From: Parabacteroides johnsonii DSM 18315
GTDB taxonomy: Bacteria > Bacteroidota > Bacteroidia > Bacteroidales > Tannerellaceae
Length of the DNA stretch: 64,000 bases
Direction of reading: 5' to 3'
Assembly (NCBI RefSeq): GCF_025151045.1
Contig: NZ_CP102285.1
Coordinates: 4,216,001-4,280,000 of the forward strand
Each line of letters opens with the position of its first letter. Position 1 is the first letter of the stretch. Positions 9,217-19,523 of the stretch are shown one piece after another. The notes beneath the pieces were generated by a model, which had not been told where the DNA came from, searched no databases, and saw only the letters and a program-made list of their open reading frames with translations. The translations under genes were made by a program, and so were the position numbers.

Positions 9217-10755
9217 TCAATCGTTTTCCACCATGCGGACCATGTCGAAATAGAATTCTCCGGCCACTTCTGCTCCCTTCTCTACAACCCCGGTCTTTAT
9301 ATCGTAAATGTAGATGATGGCATTAGTGTCGGCTTCAGTGTTCACACCGAAATAGGCTTTCTCGTTGAAGACTACAGAACGCTGTGAGAAACGGCCACCA
9401 CTGTAAGCGAGTTCTTTGCCTTCATAGCTCAAACGTGTCCTTTCACCTGTAGCAAGATTGATAATGGAATAATAATGGCTGTAACTGTCGATTGCTGTAC
9501 CGGCAGCATCGTCGCGGGCATAAGCAAGAGCTTTGCCATTTCCCAAATACTGGATAGTGAGCAATTTACCGTCTGCATCAGGATATCCTTCGTAAGTGGC
9601 GTCGAAATCGGTTTCACCATTGTTGATACGCAACAGGTGCCCTTGTTCTAAGTCTCCCTTTTCGGTGATTGCAGCGAGGTAGAGGTTGCCGCTTTCATCA
9701 TACATTACGCAGTCTTGCATCAGTTCGCCGTAGGCACTTCCCGCCATTTCTCGGGCAAGTGAGTTGCGCTTGTTGCTTTCTACCTCCAAAGTGGAAGGAT
9801 CGAGCACCGCTGTATAAAAAGCAGTAGTGGTTTTGCCGCTCTTTCCTGAAAGACCGTTTTTCCCATAATAAAAATAGAATAATTTTCCCGCTTTCTCATT
9901 GTAGGTAAGGATGCCCGATGTAGTGAATTTCTTTGTTTCTTCTCCTGTAACCTCTGATTCTGGTAGTGGAATATCCAGTGTCCCTTCTGCCAGAATCGAC
10001 ATATTATCGGTGTTCAGCTTACTCCAGATGATCTTGCTTGCATCGCCGTTGGCAGCCATGACAACAAGTATGTTGTCATCTATCCAGGCATGAGTGTAGG
10101 AGCGTACTTTGTAGGTGTTTGTTTTAAAGGGAGATGAAGCACTTTCTATTACTTTGTTATCTTTGATCTGATATTTCACGAAGCGGTCGTTGCTTGAAGG
10201 AATCTGATAGTAATATTTCCCCTTCGAAATGCTTTCCATCGAGTAGTCTCCCAATTCGGTGCCTTCACCTTTAACAGTGATAGTCCCCATATCGGCTGTT
10301 AGTTTATTGACGCTGTTGACAACTGTCGTGTTCTTGCTGCTCATGCCACCATGTTTTCCTACGGTCAGAAACAGGTCGAAATGATACTTACTTTCGTCGA
10401 AAGCAGGTGTATCATTGGTTACAGTTACTTCACAGGTGGCAGTGAATCCACCGTCGTTCGTTTTTACCTGGATTGTAGTCGAACCTTCGGAAACTGCTGT
10501 TACGACACCATTTTCTACTGTAGCGACATTCGTGTCCGAACTGCTCCAGGCGACAGTTGTTACAGCAGCATTTTCGGGAACGACAGTCGCAGTCAGTGTT
10601 CCTGTAGTTCCCGTTTTCAGTGTTAATGTGGTTGGAGTAATCGTGATGCCGGTTACCGACACGTCTTTCAAATCATCGTCATCGGAACAAGCCGTGAAAC
10701 CAAATGAGATCAGGGCTGTCATGAAGGCGAGTAATGCAAATTTAAACTTCTTCAT
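9217..10755 (-). CDS. DUF4374-family surface lipoprotein with Ig-like (BIG2) domain
   Basis: This is a 512-residue lipoprotein: signal peptide ending FGFTACSD (Cys about 23), an acidic tether (SDDDD), a BIG2 Ig-like domain (about residues 33-113, with VAWSSSDTNVATVENG), then a DUF4374 beta-propeller-like domain to the end. DUF4374 lipoproteins sit beside TonB receptors. The Bacteroides XusB protein of this family, as I recall it, binds siderophore-iron. The gene follows a TonB receptor by 26 bases and shares its cobalamin-riboswitch transcript, so the ligand here may be a corrinoid rather than a siderophore. The family call is firm. The ligand is inferred. Confidence 0.82.
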   Translation of the reverse strand: MKKFKFALLAFMTALISFGFTACSDDDDLKDVSVTGITITPTTLTLKTGTTGTLTATVVPENAAVTTVAWSSSDTNVATVENGVVTAVSEGSTTIQVKTNDGGFTATCEVTVTNDTPAFDESKYHFDLFLTVGKHGGMSSKNTTVVNSVNKLTADMGTITVKGEGTELGDYSMESISKGKYYYQIPSSNDRFVKYQIKDNKVIESASSPFKTNTYKVRSYTHAWIDDNILVVMAANGDASKIIWSKLNTDNMSILAEGTLDIPLPESEVTGEETKKFTTSGILTYNEKAGKLFYFYYGKNGLSGKSGKTTTAFYTAVLDPSTLEVESNKRNSLAREMAGSAYGELMQDCVMYDESGNLYLAAITEKGDLEQGHLLRINNGETDFDATYEGYPDADGKLLTIQYLGNGKALAYARDDAAGTAIDSYSHYYSIINLATGERTRLSYEGKELAYSGGRFSQRSVVFNEKAYFGVNTEADTNAIIYIYDIKTGVVEKGAEVAGEFYFDMVRMVEND

Positions 10756-10781
10756 TTTTCTTTTGTTTTTTAATATGAATG

Positions 10782-13142
10782 TTAATTGATAAAAACTCTA
10801 AACTTTGCAAAGAAAGCGCGTCCGGGTTTTTGCAGCTTATAGTTGTCATAAGCTGTTTCATCGAGGAAATTAGAACATTCCAATGCGATATTATAACGGT
10901 CGTGTTTCCATGAATAGGTGATATTGGCATTGCAGATATGTTGCGAGGGAATACGGGCTTTAGTATCGCGGTTACCATAGGCTTCCCATGTTAGGAAATA
11001 CCAATGTACCCATTGAAATGTATAGCCTAAACGTAGTTTGTTGTCCTGTTGCAGGAAGTTGCGGAATGTATAGCTTGCTTCCGCGCTGCCGAACAACCAG
11101 GGGCGGTTGGGCACGTGGTTGTCGTATGTGGCGGATGGTTTGCCATCTTCTTTGTATTTTTGTTGGTCACGGGCGTCCTGATAGCTGACGTTGGCCATGA
11201 GTTGCAATCGGCCGTCCCAATCATAACGAATTTCTCCCTCGACTCCTTTAATATGAACGGCGGGATCATTGACAAACTGCATCATGCCTTCTTTTTCAAT
11301 AACGGAGGTCTGTATATAATTGTCCACATGACGCAGAAATCCGTTTGCCTCGTAATAGACAGTATGTCTGCCGGCAGGATGCCATGTGCCGAACAAGGCG
11401 AGATTGACGTTGTTGCTTTTTTCTGGTTCCAGCGCTACATTTGCATAGATGGTGGTCCCGTTGCCTAACAATTCACGTGCGATGGGCAGGCGTACGCTAT
11501 GTTCATAAGAAACCTTTACCGCCAATGGATCGAAGAATAGATAGCGTAGTCCGGTACCATATCCAAAATAATTTTTGGTAGTGGAACCTTGCACTTTGTC
11601 CGATCCCGTCACGGTGGACTGGTCGGTCTGCCGGATATTCGGGTGGTTCACATAATCTTTGGCAAAGAATACATTCTGCATTTTTCCATCAAAAAACGAC
11701 TGGCTGTAGGTCAGTCCGATGATATGTTTGGTTACAGCATCGTTTGATGGTTCGAAACTCTGGTCCAAATCATCATAGCGGTCATTTCCGGTTCGGCTCA
11801 TATGATAGTTCAGATTGAGACCGTGATGCCTGTTCAGCTGGTAATCCAAATTGACACGTGCGATAGTCAGAGGGCGTTTATAATGACGTATGGAAGGTTC
11901 ATTGCCTCTGATTTCGTTGCGCTGACTCACAATGTAGCCTCCATCCCAATAATATTTTCGATAGGCCGTATCTATAGTAATAGAATGGTCCCATGTGTGC
12001 GATAATGTCGCTTTCAATGTCATGCCCTCGGTAATGAAATTATGTTTGTTGTAACGTGCCGATACGTTCCATGCATCCGAATTACGTTCAGCCATCCCAT
12101 AGACTTTGGTCTGCACGGAGCCGGTCTGCAACTCCTTGTCCGTTTTAGAATAGGAAGCGGAAACAAAGAATTCGTCGGCCCAGAGTTTGCCTGTGATTCC
12201 GGTTTCTATCTGTGCCAATAGCGAAAAATAGCCGTCATGGAAACGTTTGGGATTACCATAGATAAATTGGTCGCCTGTTTCATTGCGCATTTGTACGTCT
12301 TTCATCCAGTAGTCGTTTTTCGAATAGTTGATGCCAATAGTAGGACGCACGATCAGTCCGGTGCATTGTTCCACAAACTGTGCGTTCAGATCGGCTCGAT
12401 GTGTGTGGAAAGAACCGATACTATAAGAAGCGTCCATAAAGTTTTTCTTTTCCGCTAGGGTGATGATGTTTACTGCACCGCCTAATGCATCCGTACCCAA
12501 TGAGGCTGGTACTACGCCTTTATAGATTTCCACCCGGTCGATGAGGTTGACGGGTAGATTGGCAAGTGTTACATTGCTCCCTTTGCTGTCCAAGGGAATA
12601 CCGTCGATGAAATAACGGACGGAATTGCCAGACAGCCCATTGATCGAGAGGTCGAAGTCGGAACCTACGCCTCCCTCTTCACGCACTTTGACACCACTTG
12701 TGCGATTCACTAATTCATTCAAGTTACTAAGCGAATTGATTACCGGTTTGACGTCAAATGTATTGACTGAAAGTGCGCTTTCTCTTGCCTGTTGTGAGTG
12801 TGTTTTTCCGTACACTTCCACCGAATTCAGGTTGACGGAGCTTTCTTCCAGTTGGAAGTCGAGGGTTTTGTTGTGGTGGAGGTCGAGTGAGGTTTTGATC
12901 GTTTGGTATCCTAAAGAGGAGACGACGAACGTGTGTTTGCCGGGGGATACTTGCAGGGAATAATGTCCGCTGTCATCCGTATAAGTGCCGAAGGTTGTGT
13001 TTTCGACGGCGATCGTTACCAACGACAGGGGAGTGCCTTGCTGGTCGGTGACTTTTCCGGAGAGCGTAATTTTGTTTTGTGCCGTCAGGTTCAGTTGCGA
13101 CAGGCAGACAAGCAAAAAAAATACATGTACAAAGACTTTCAT
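10782..13142 (-). CDS. TonB-dependent outer-membrane receptor under a cobalamin riboswitch
   Basis: The 786-residue receptor has a signal peptide (MKVFVHVFFLLVCL, cleavage near LTAQ), a carboxypeptidase-regulatory-like domain (residues ~20-110), a plug with ALGGAVNIITLAEKKN, and a 22-strand-type barrel ending in an aromatic C-terminus (FAKFRVFIN). The frame extends to 13268, but that 42-residue extension lacks signal-peptide character and lies in the leader. The ATG at 13142 gives a proper signal sequence. A cobalamin riboswitch precedes it and a DUF4374 lipoprotein gene follows. Likely substrates are corrinoids or a metallophore taken up when B12 is scarce. Confidence 0.87.
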   Translation of the reverse strand: MKVFVHVFFLLVCLSQLNLTAQNKITLSGKVTDQQGTPLSLVTIAVENTTFGTYTDDSGHYSLQVSPGKHTFVVSSLGYQTIKTSLDLHHNKTLDFQLEESSVNLNSVEVYGKTHSQQARESALSVNTFDVKPVINSLSNLNELVNRTSGVKVREEGGVGSDFDLSINGLSGNSVRYFIDGIPLDSKGSNVTLANLPVNLIDRVEIYKGVVPASLGTDALGGAVNIITLAEKKNFMDASYSIGSFHTHRADLNAQFVEQCTGLIVRPTIGINYSKNDYWMKDVQMRNETGDQFIYGNPKRFHDGYFSLLAQIETGITGKLWADEFFVSASYSKTDKELQTGSVQTKVYGMAERNSDAWNVSARYNKHNFITEGMTLKATLSHTWDHSITIDTAYRKYYWDGGYIVSQRNEIRGNEPSIRHYKRPLTIARVNLDYQLNRHHGLNLNYHMSRTGNDRYDDLDQSFEPSNDAVTKHIIGLTYSQSFFDGKMQNVFFAKDYVNHPNIRQTDQSTVTGSDKVQGSTTKNYFGYGTGLRYLFFDPLAVKVSYEHSVRLPIARELLGNGTTIYANVALEPEKSNNVNLALFGTWHPAGRHTVYYEANGFLRHVDNYIQTSVIEKEGMMQFVNDPAVHIKGVEGEIRYDWDGRLQLMANVSYQDARDQQKYKEDGKPSATYDNHVPNRPWLFGSAEASYTFRNFLQQDNKLRLGYTFQWVHWYFLTWEAYGNRDTKARIPSQHICNANITYSWKHDRYNIALECSNFLDETAYDNYKLQKPGRAFFAKFRVFIN

Positions 13143-13279
13143 TTTAATCCTTGATATAGCGTTCATGACTTGCTTAAGGAAATACATACAAGGAGAAATG
13201 ATTTCTTTATGTAAGAGGATAAAGAATGACTTGACTCGATGTTTTGTAGCTTTATTTCCCGAAAGCATTAAAACTATGT

Positions 13280-13465
13280 TTGTTCTTGGCAGGTCTTCTG
13301 ACTTATTCCGTCTTTGAATGCCTTCCCATCCGGTGACGGACAGTGGCTTGCAGCGTATTCAAAGATTTGGAGAGGAACTTACAGCAGCGGGTCTGTTCAG
13401 GATTCGCACCTGATTCCCTTTTCATCACGCTCCCGTAGCGATTGGGGGTCGTGAAACCAAAAACT
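13280..13465 (-). ncRNA. Cobalamin riboswitch (first of four), upstream of TonB receptor-DUF4374
   Basis: On the minus strand the order of conserved blocks is AAAGGGAATCAGGTGCGAA, CCCGCTGCTGTAAG, GCCACTGTC, GATGGGAAGGC and AGTCAGAAGACCTGCC. This is the canonical B12-box aptamer core. The receptor start lies about 140 bases further on. Ligand binding normally blocks expression, so the receptor should be made when cobalamin is scarce. Edges are approximate. Confidence 0.93.
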
Positions 13466-13469
13466 GGGG

Positions 13470-13477
13470 CAAAGGTA
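13470..13477 (-). promoter_or_regulatory. -7 element (TACCTTTG) for the riboswitch-TonB operon
   Basis: The minus strand reads TACCTTTG, directly ahead of the aptamer, so transcription would begin at the aptamer's 5' edge. Confidence 0.6.
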
Positions 13478-13597
13478 AGAAAAAAGTCTATCCGCACAAA
13501 AAGCGGATTAAAAAACAAATTCATTATTTTTGGCGTCGGATTCGTCAGACTCCGTGAAAGAATAACAGAATATGGAACGATTAATAATGAAGTGACT

Positions 13598-13975
13598 ATG
13601 TTGGAAAAAGGATTGAAACATACCAGCCGGACTGTCGTACTGCCGGATAATTTCGCATTGGCGATGAGGTCGGGAGATCTGCCCGTATTGGCAACGCCGG
13701 CTTTGGTGGCATTGATGGAAAATGCGGCGATGTTGGCTGTTGCGGCTGAACTCCCAGAAGGGGCGACCACTGTCGGTGTTAAAATGGACATGACGCATGT
13801 TCGTCCTTCCGGTGGAGGTGAGGAAGTGTATGCGGAAGCAACACTGGTCGAGGTGGAAGGACGGAAGTTAACCTTCTCGCTGGTCGCCAGGGACTCGGTG
13901 GATGTGATCGGCGAAGGCACGCATATCCGTTATATAGTTGACAGAACGAAATTTTTGTCGAAACTGAAAGGTTAG
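13598..13975 (+). CDS. Hot-dog-fold acyl-CoA thioesterase, FlK-like
   Basis: The 125-residue protein begins at the ATG at 13598. The open frame extends upstream into the riboswitch region, but that part is not protein-like. It matches the fluoroacetyl-CoA thioesterase-like family. T33, E41 and H67 reproduce the FlK catalytic triad spacing (T42, E50, H76: 8 and 26 residues). Glycine pairs (RPSGGGEE) and the VEVEGRKLTFSLVA strand fit the hot-dog fold. Family members hydrolyse short acyl-CoAs. Fluoroacetyl-CoA specificity is not implied. It stands alone upstream of eno. Confidence 0.82.
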   Translation: MLEKGLKHTSRTVVLPDNFALAMRSGDLPVLATPALVALMENAAMLAVAAELPEGATTVGVKMDMTHVRPSGGGEEVYAEATLVEVEGRKLTFSLVARDSVDVIGEGTHIRYIVDRTKFLSKLKG

Positions 13976-14084
13976 CCATCACTCTGCTTGCTATGAAGAA
14001 AGGAATATGAAGTTACCTATTAGTAGGTATTCCCGGTCTGCTAAATAGTCATTTATGGTGATTTCATATTTCTTTTTCACCCTC

Positions 14085-14092
14085 TATCTTTG
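14085..14092 (+). promoter_or_regulatory. -7 element (TATCTTTG) for eno
   Basis: This is a full TAnnTTTG consensus 24 bases before the enolase ATG, giving a short leader. Confidence 0.65.
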
Positions 14093-14103
14093 CCTCACTT
14101 TAA

Positions 14104-15396
<1,293 letters not shown>

Positions 15397-15447
15397 TCAG
15401 ATATAATCATAATTGCTAATTTGCATAGACAACGAAACTAAAATCAG

Positions 15448-15482
15448 AAAAAGGCTTCTCGCGATGAGAGGCCTTTTTTATT
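15448..15482 (+). terminator. Intrinsic terminator of eno
   Basis: A stem AAGGCTTCTC/GAGAGGCCTT with a short loop (GCGAT) is followed by TTTTTTATT, about 50 bases after the enolase stop. Confidence 0.85.
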
Positions 15483-15667
15483 GGTAAATTAAGCGGATTG
15501 ATTGAATGTGTTCTGACAAAGACTGTAGCCGGCAACTTGATCCTGAAAATGACAATATGTAGGTAATATGGAGGCCTGTTTTTACCTGTAAATAGGGATT
15601 GGGTATTATCGTTGAATTTGCGAACTTTGTCATTTGAATGGTTGTTATATCGTATAGTTCACGATAA

Positions 15668-16030
15668 ATGGATAGATTAAGGAAATATTTAAGGATTGCG
15701 CTCCCGTTACTTTTCATATCGTATCTGGGATGTCTGATAGCCTTTACCCACGTTCATATAGTGAATGGGGTGACGATCGTCCATTCCCATCCTTATCAGA
15801 AAAATGACGACGGGACTCCCAAGAAAGAGCATAACTACGCCGAGTTCCAGTTGTTACACCAACTTTCGACTATTCAAATCAGCGGTGCTGCTTTTGCACA
15901 AGTGCTGATTGCAGCGTTTATTGCAACGTTTTGTGTTGTATCCACTCGTCCGATCTACCCGGATCACCTTCGTCCCGTTCTGGGGAAGGTTTCGCTTCGT
16001 GCACCACCGTTTGTCTTTTTAAATAATTAA
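15668..16030 (+). CDS. Small two-span membrane protein with His-rich motif, next to TonB receptor
   Basis: This 120-residue protein has a first hydrophobic helix (about residues 8-27, IALPLLFISYLGCLIAF), a short exposed loop with four spaced histidines (THVHIVNGVTIVHSHPY), a polar stretch and a second helix (about 72-92). The HxH...HSHP loop looks metal- or haem-binding on the outer face. It precedes a TonB receptor by 177 bases and may share its transcript. Similar small proteins occur before TonB receptors in Bacteroidales. No characterised homologue is known to me. Confidence 0.6.
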   Translation: MDRLRKYLRIALPLLFISYLGCLIAFTHVHIVNGVTIVHSHPYQKNDDGTPKKEHNYAEFQLLHQLSTIQISGAAFAQVLIAAFIATFCVVSTRPIYPDHLRPVLGKVSLRAPPFVFLNN

Positions 16031-16033
16031 TGA

Positions 16034-16168
16034 CGGTATGTCGAAAATGTCTTGTCCCCGCGCTTCGCGGTGGGGTGTAAAAAACATGCCTTATCAATCG
16101 GATGTTTTTACGGCCGGCTTTTATGTGATCTCGCATCAAATGTGGGAACAAGGCAGTTCTGTATACCT
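16034..16168. repeat. Diverged copy of a MITE-like inverted repeat
   Basis: This spacer is clearly related to the element at 50664-50806. Shared blocks in order are CTTGTCC, CGCGCTT, CCTTATCAATC, GCCGG, a TTTTA tract, GATC.CGC.TCAA and GGAACA. The copy at 50664 has perfect terminal repeats. The ends here are degraded. It separates the small His-motif gene from its TonB receptor gene. Confidence 0.6.
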
Positions 16169-16207
16169 ATACACTTTCTATATTATTAATTTTTAAAAGA
16201 CATTTCA

Positions 16208-18643
16208 ATGAACAAAATTTATATACTTGTCCTATGCCTTTGCTGTGCCGTTTCGGCAATGATGGCAGATACCTATAACAACGAAAAAGAAGTGATGAAC
16301 CCTACGGATGCCAATATTTTCGGGCATGTCGTGGATAAGGCGACTGGTGAACATTTGCCGGGAATAACGATTATCCTGAAAGGAACGACAATCGGCACGG
16401 CGACTGATGACTCTGGACATTATATGTTGAAAAATCTTCCCGAAGGAGAGTTCATGATCGAAGTCTCCTTTATCGGCTTCAAGACGGTTACGAAAAAAAT
16501 AACGACCAGAAAAGGGAAGACGCAGGAACTGAATTTCGAGCTTGAAGAAGATTTGATCTCGCTCGAGGGTGTAGTCGTCTCTGCCAACCGCAACGAAACA
16601 AAACGCCGTTTGGCGCCTACCCTGGTGAAGGTACTCAGCCCGACCTTATTCGAAAAGACCAACTCCACGACATTGGCGCAGGGACTGGTTTTCCAACCGG
16701 GCGTCCGGGTCGAGAACGATTGCCAGAACTGCGGCTACTCGCAAGTCCGCATCAATGGTATGGAGGGGAAATATACACAGATATTGATCGATTCTCGTCC
16801 TATCTTTTCCGCACTGGCTGGTGTGTACGGACTGGAACAAATCCCGGCCAATATGATCGAGCGGGTCGAAGTGATACGGGGAGGAGGTTCTGCTTTGTTC
16901 GGTTCGTCGGCTATCGCCGGAACAATCAATATCATAACGAAAGAGCCCATCCGCAATTCCGGTTCCTTCGGACATACGATCTCCAACCTGGACGGCTCCG
17001 GTGCGTATGATAACAATACGACTCTTAATCTCTCGTGGGTATCTTCGGACAATAAAATGGGTGCTTACATATATGGGCAAAACCGTTATCGTTCGGCTTG
17101 GGATTCGAATGGAGACGGCTTTTCCGAGCTTCCAAAGCTGAAAAACCAGACGATCGGTTTCAACGGCTTTTATAAGACCGGCGCCTACTCCAAATTGAAT
17201 ATCGAATACCACCATATGGAAGAGTTTCGCCGGGGTGGCAGTGGGATGAAACTGCCGCCGCATATCGCCGAAGCCCCCGAACTCAACGGGATGGGTGAGG
17301 CCGGGCTTGTCGAACAGTTGCAACATTCGATCAATACGGGAAGCCTGAAGTTTAATGTCTTTACTCCGAACCAGAAACATAACCTCAGCCTCTACGCCTC
17401 CGGACAGCATATCCACCGCGACAGCTATTACAGCGCGTATGGCCGGACGACAGATTTCACAGGCGTGATGGGAGCGCAGTATCTCTATAGTTTTGACAAA
17501 TGCCTCTTCATGCCTGCCGATCTGACGGGGGGTATCGAGTTTAGCCACGATGATCTGGACGATCGTGCCACCGATAGATTGAAATACCGGGATGCTGCAC
17601 TAAAGGAAGATCCGACGGCTACCGGACAGCATTTGCAGGAACTGATCGAAAAATATACGCCGGCATCCTTGCACCAGATCATAAACGTGTGGAGCGCCTA
17701 TGCACAGAACGAGTGGAAAAATGATAAATGGAGCTTCCTGATCGGTGGGCGTATCGATAAGAACAGCATCATGGGTAAGGCTATTTTCAGTCCTCGTGCC
17801 AATGTGCGCTATAACCCGACAGCCGACATCAATCTCCGGTTGAGCTATGCCGAAGGGTTCCGTGCCCCGCAGGCCTTTGACGAAGATTTGCATATCAGTA
17901 ATGTCGGAGGCGCGCGCGTCTCGATCGTGCGGGACCCGAACCTGAAGGAAGAGCGTTCGCGGAGTGTGAATGGGTCTGTCGACTGGTATCATTATTTTGG
18001 AGACTTCCAGGTGAATATGTTGTTGGAAGGATTCTACACGAAACTGAGTGATCCGTTTGTCTTGTCGGCTCCTGTAGAATCGGAAAACGGTTCGCTGGTG
18101 CAGACTCGCAGCAACGGTTCGGGGGCTAAGGTGTACGGCTCTACACTGGAGGGAAAGATTGCCTGGCGGAATAAAGTACAGATACAGGCTGGTATAACGG
18201 TACAACGGAGTGTATATGACGAACCGGAGGAATGGAGCGCGGATAAAGAACATCTGACGGATACGGAGCGGCACAGCGATAAGATTTTGCGTACCCCGAA
18301 CCTGTATGGTTATTTCACAGCATCCTATACACCGGTAAAATCGTTTACGATAGCGTTTAACGGTAATTATACCGGGCGGATGTATGTCCCTCATCTGATG
18401 TCCGAAGTGAACGGGACAGCGGATGTTCTGGTGAAGAGTCCGGATTTCTTTGAACTGGGAGCCAAGTTGAGCTATGATTTCAAGTTAACGGCAGCCATGA
18501 CCTTGCAACTTAACTTAGGCATCCAGAACCTGTTCGATTCTTATCAAAACGATTTCGACAAAGGAGCAACTCGCGACTCCGGCTATATTTATGGCCCGGG
18601 AACTCCCCGCACCTACTACGCGGGAGCCAAGTTCAGTTTTTGA
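16208..18643 (+). CDS. TonB-dependent receptor, probable metal/haem/siderophore uptake
   Basis: This 811-residue receptor has a signal peptide (residues 1-20), a carboxypeptidase-regulatory-like domain (about 35-115), a plug domain and a barrel. The plug contains NDCQNCGYSQVRINGMEG and IDSRPIFSALAGVYGLEQI, a pair of cysteines and an arginine-rich loop common in iron, haem and metal receptors of Bacteroidota. It continues VEVIRGGGSALFGSSAIAGT. It ends in the aromatic KFSF. A small His-motif membrane protein lies upstream and flavodoxin lies convergent downstream, both compatible with iron limitation. The substrate is inferred only. Confidence 0.85.
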   Translation: MNKIYILVLCLCCAVSAMMADTYNNEKEVMNPTDANIFGHVVDKATGEHLPGITIILKGTTIGTATDDSGHYMLKNLPEGEFMIEVSFIGFKTVTKKITTRKGKTQELNFELEEDLISLEGVVVSANRNETKRRLAPTLVKVLSPTLFEKTNSTTLAQGLVFQPGVRVENDCQNCGYSQVRINGMEGKYTQILIDSRPIFSALAGVYGLEQIPANMIERVEVIRGGGSALFGSSAIAGTINIITKEPIRNSGSFGHTISNLDGSGAYDNNTTLNLSWVSSDNKMGAYIYGQNRYRSAWDSNGDGFSELPKLKNQTIGFNGFYKTGAYSKLNIEYHHMEEFRRGGSGMKLPPHIAEAPELNGMGEAGLVEQLQHSINTGSLKFNVFTPNQKHNLSLYASGQHIHRDSYYSAYGRTTDFTGVMGAQYLYSFDKCLFMPADLTGGIEFSHDDLDDRATDRLKYRDAALKEDPTATGQHLQELIEKYTPASLHQIINVWSAYAQNEWKNDKWSFLIGGRIDKNSIMGKAIFSPRANVRYNPTADINLRLSYAEGFRAPQAFDEDLHISNVGGARVSIVRDPNLKEERSRSVNGSVDWYHYFGDFQVNMLLEGFYTKLSDPFVLSAPVESENGSLVQTRSNGSGAKVYGSTLEGKIAWRNKVQIQAGITVQRSVYDEPEEWSADKEHLTDTERHSDKILRTPNLYGYFTASYTPVKSFTIAFNGNYTGRMYVPHLMSEVNGTADVLVKSPDFFELGAKLSYDFKLTAAMTLQLNLGIQNLFDSYQNDFDKGATRDSGYIYGPGTPRTYYAGAKFSF

Positions 18644-18687
18644 CGGGATGAATGGTAGATGACAATTGTTTTGTATGACCATGTCAT

Positions 18688-18765
18688 CCCGTAGGGGCAG
18701 GGCTCTGCTCTGCCCATTGAATCCGGACATTTTCATTGGGCGGAGTAGAACCCCGCCCCTACGGG
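18688..18765. repeat. Palindromic GC-rich repeat between convergent genes
   Basis: CCCGTAGGGGC at the left edge is the exact reverse complement of GCCCCTACGGG at the right edge. Inner arms GCCCATTGA and TCATTGGGC nearly match, and CTCTGCTCTGCCC faces GGGCGGAG. A separate pair (CGGGATGA/TCATCCCG, 18643-18650 and 18683-18690) lies just left. It sits between the ends of the receptor and flavodoxin genes and may act as a terminator in both directions. Confidence 0.6.
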
Positions 18766-18776
18766 GCACCATTGTT

Positions 18777-19286
18777 TTATTCCACCCCGTCTTTTTTCAA
18801 ACTTTCGATCCAGGCGTCTATACGTACCGGAGTCTGGTCGTCTTCGTTCATTTCATCCAGGGCGAGACCGACGAATTTGCCATCGACGACAGCGGTCGAA
18901 TCGTCGTAGGTGTAGCTGGAAGTATCCATGCTGCCGACGAATTTGCAGCCCGTGGCTTTCAGGTCGTTGTAGATTGTCCCGATTGCGTCGCAGAAAGTAT
19001 CACTGAAAGAAGAAGAATCGCCGCAGCCGAACAGCCCGACCAGCTTCCCGGATAAATCCAGTTTCTTGATTTTTGGGAGGAAATCATACCAGTCGTCCTG
19101 AAGATCGCCCGCTCCCCAGGTGGAACTGCCCAGCAGCAACACTTCATAAGAAGCGAAATCGGCAGGTGATGCCTGGCCGACATTGTGAATATCCGCTGAT
19201 TTGACGCCCAATTTTTCCGCAATCTGTTTCGCAACACTTTCGGTTGTCCCGTTCGACGAACCGTAAAAGATTCCTATAGTCTTCAT
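18777..19286 (-). CDS. fldA: Flavodoxin, long-chain FldA
   Basis: The 169-residue protein starts at the ATG at 19286. The 11 extra upstream residues in the open frame are not part of the fold. The FMN phosphate loop reads GSSNGTTESVAKQIAE. The aromatic FMN-binding loops (SSTWGAGDLQDDWYDF, GCGDSSSFSDTFCD) and the long-chain insertion are present. Flavodoxin carries low-potential electrons and replaces ferredoxin when iron is scarce. The gene is convergent with the TonB receptor gene. Confidence 0.95.
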   Translation of the reverse strand: MKTIGIFYGSSNGTTESVAKQIAEKLGVKSADIHNVGQASPADFASYEVLLLGSSTWGAGDLQDDWYDFLPKIKKLDLSGKLVGLFGCGDSSSFSDTFCDAIGTIYNDLKATGCKFVGSMDTSSYTYDDSTAVVDGKFVGLALDEMNEDDQTPVRIDAWIESLKKDGVE

Positions 19287-19411
19287 TATTAATTTGTTTT
19301 TAATTGATAACGAGGACAAATATCCATCATTCCGCCTCGCCGTACAATACCTATAAAAATGTATTTTATAGGCTACCCGTACCTGTTTGAGGGGATTTCT
19401 GGCTTTTTCCC

Positions 19412-19419
19412 TATCTTTG
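19412..19419 (+). promoter_or_regulatory. -7 element (TATCTTTG) for the acyltransferase gene
   Basis: This is a full TAnnTTTG match on the plus strand, in the divergent gap between flavodoxin and the acyltransferase. The leader would be about 100 bases long. Confidence 0.6.
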
Positions 19420-19523
19420 CCGCCAATTAAGCAGTATCTGGAAAATCATGAAGTTTTCCGCCATGAATGCATGCTTCGCCTAAAGAATTAAATCTCTTAT
19501 TAATATAATAACTAAGCAAAAAA

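Noticed and set aside
13142-13268. Upstream extension of the TonB receptor frame
   Set aside because: No signal-peptide character, and it lies between riboswitch and ATG. The start at 13142 gives a clean signal peptide.
7331-14029. Shared 16-base motif TACCTATTNNTAGGTA at 7331 and 14014, weaker at 15583
   Set aside because: One copy is the MFS terminator stem. Pairs with two mismatches are expected by chance in 64 kb, so an operator is not supported.
16646-17548. 300-codon open frame opposite the TonB receptor
   Set aside because: It is antisense to a receptor with clear plug and barrel motifs and has no recognisable domain.
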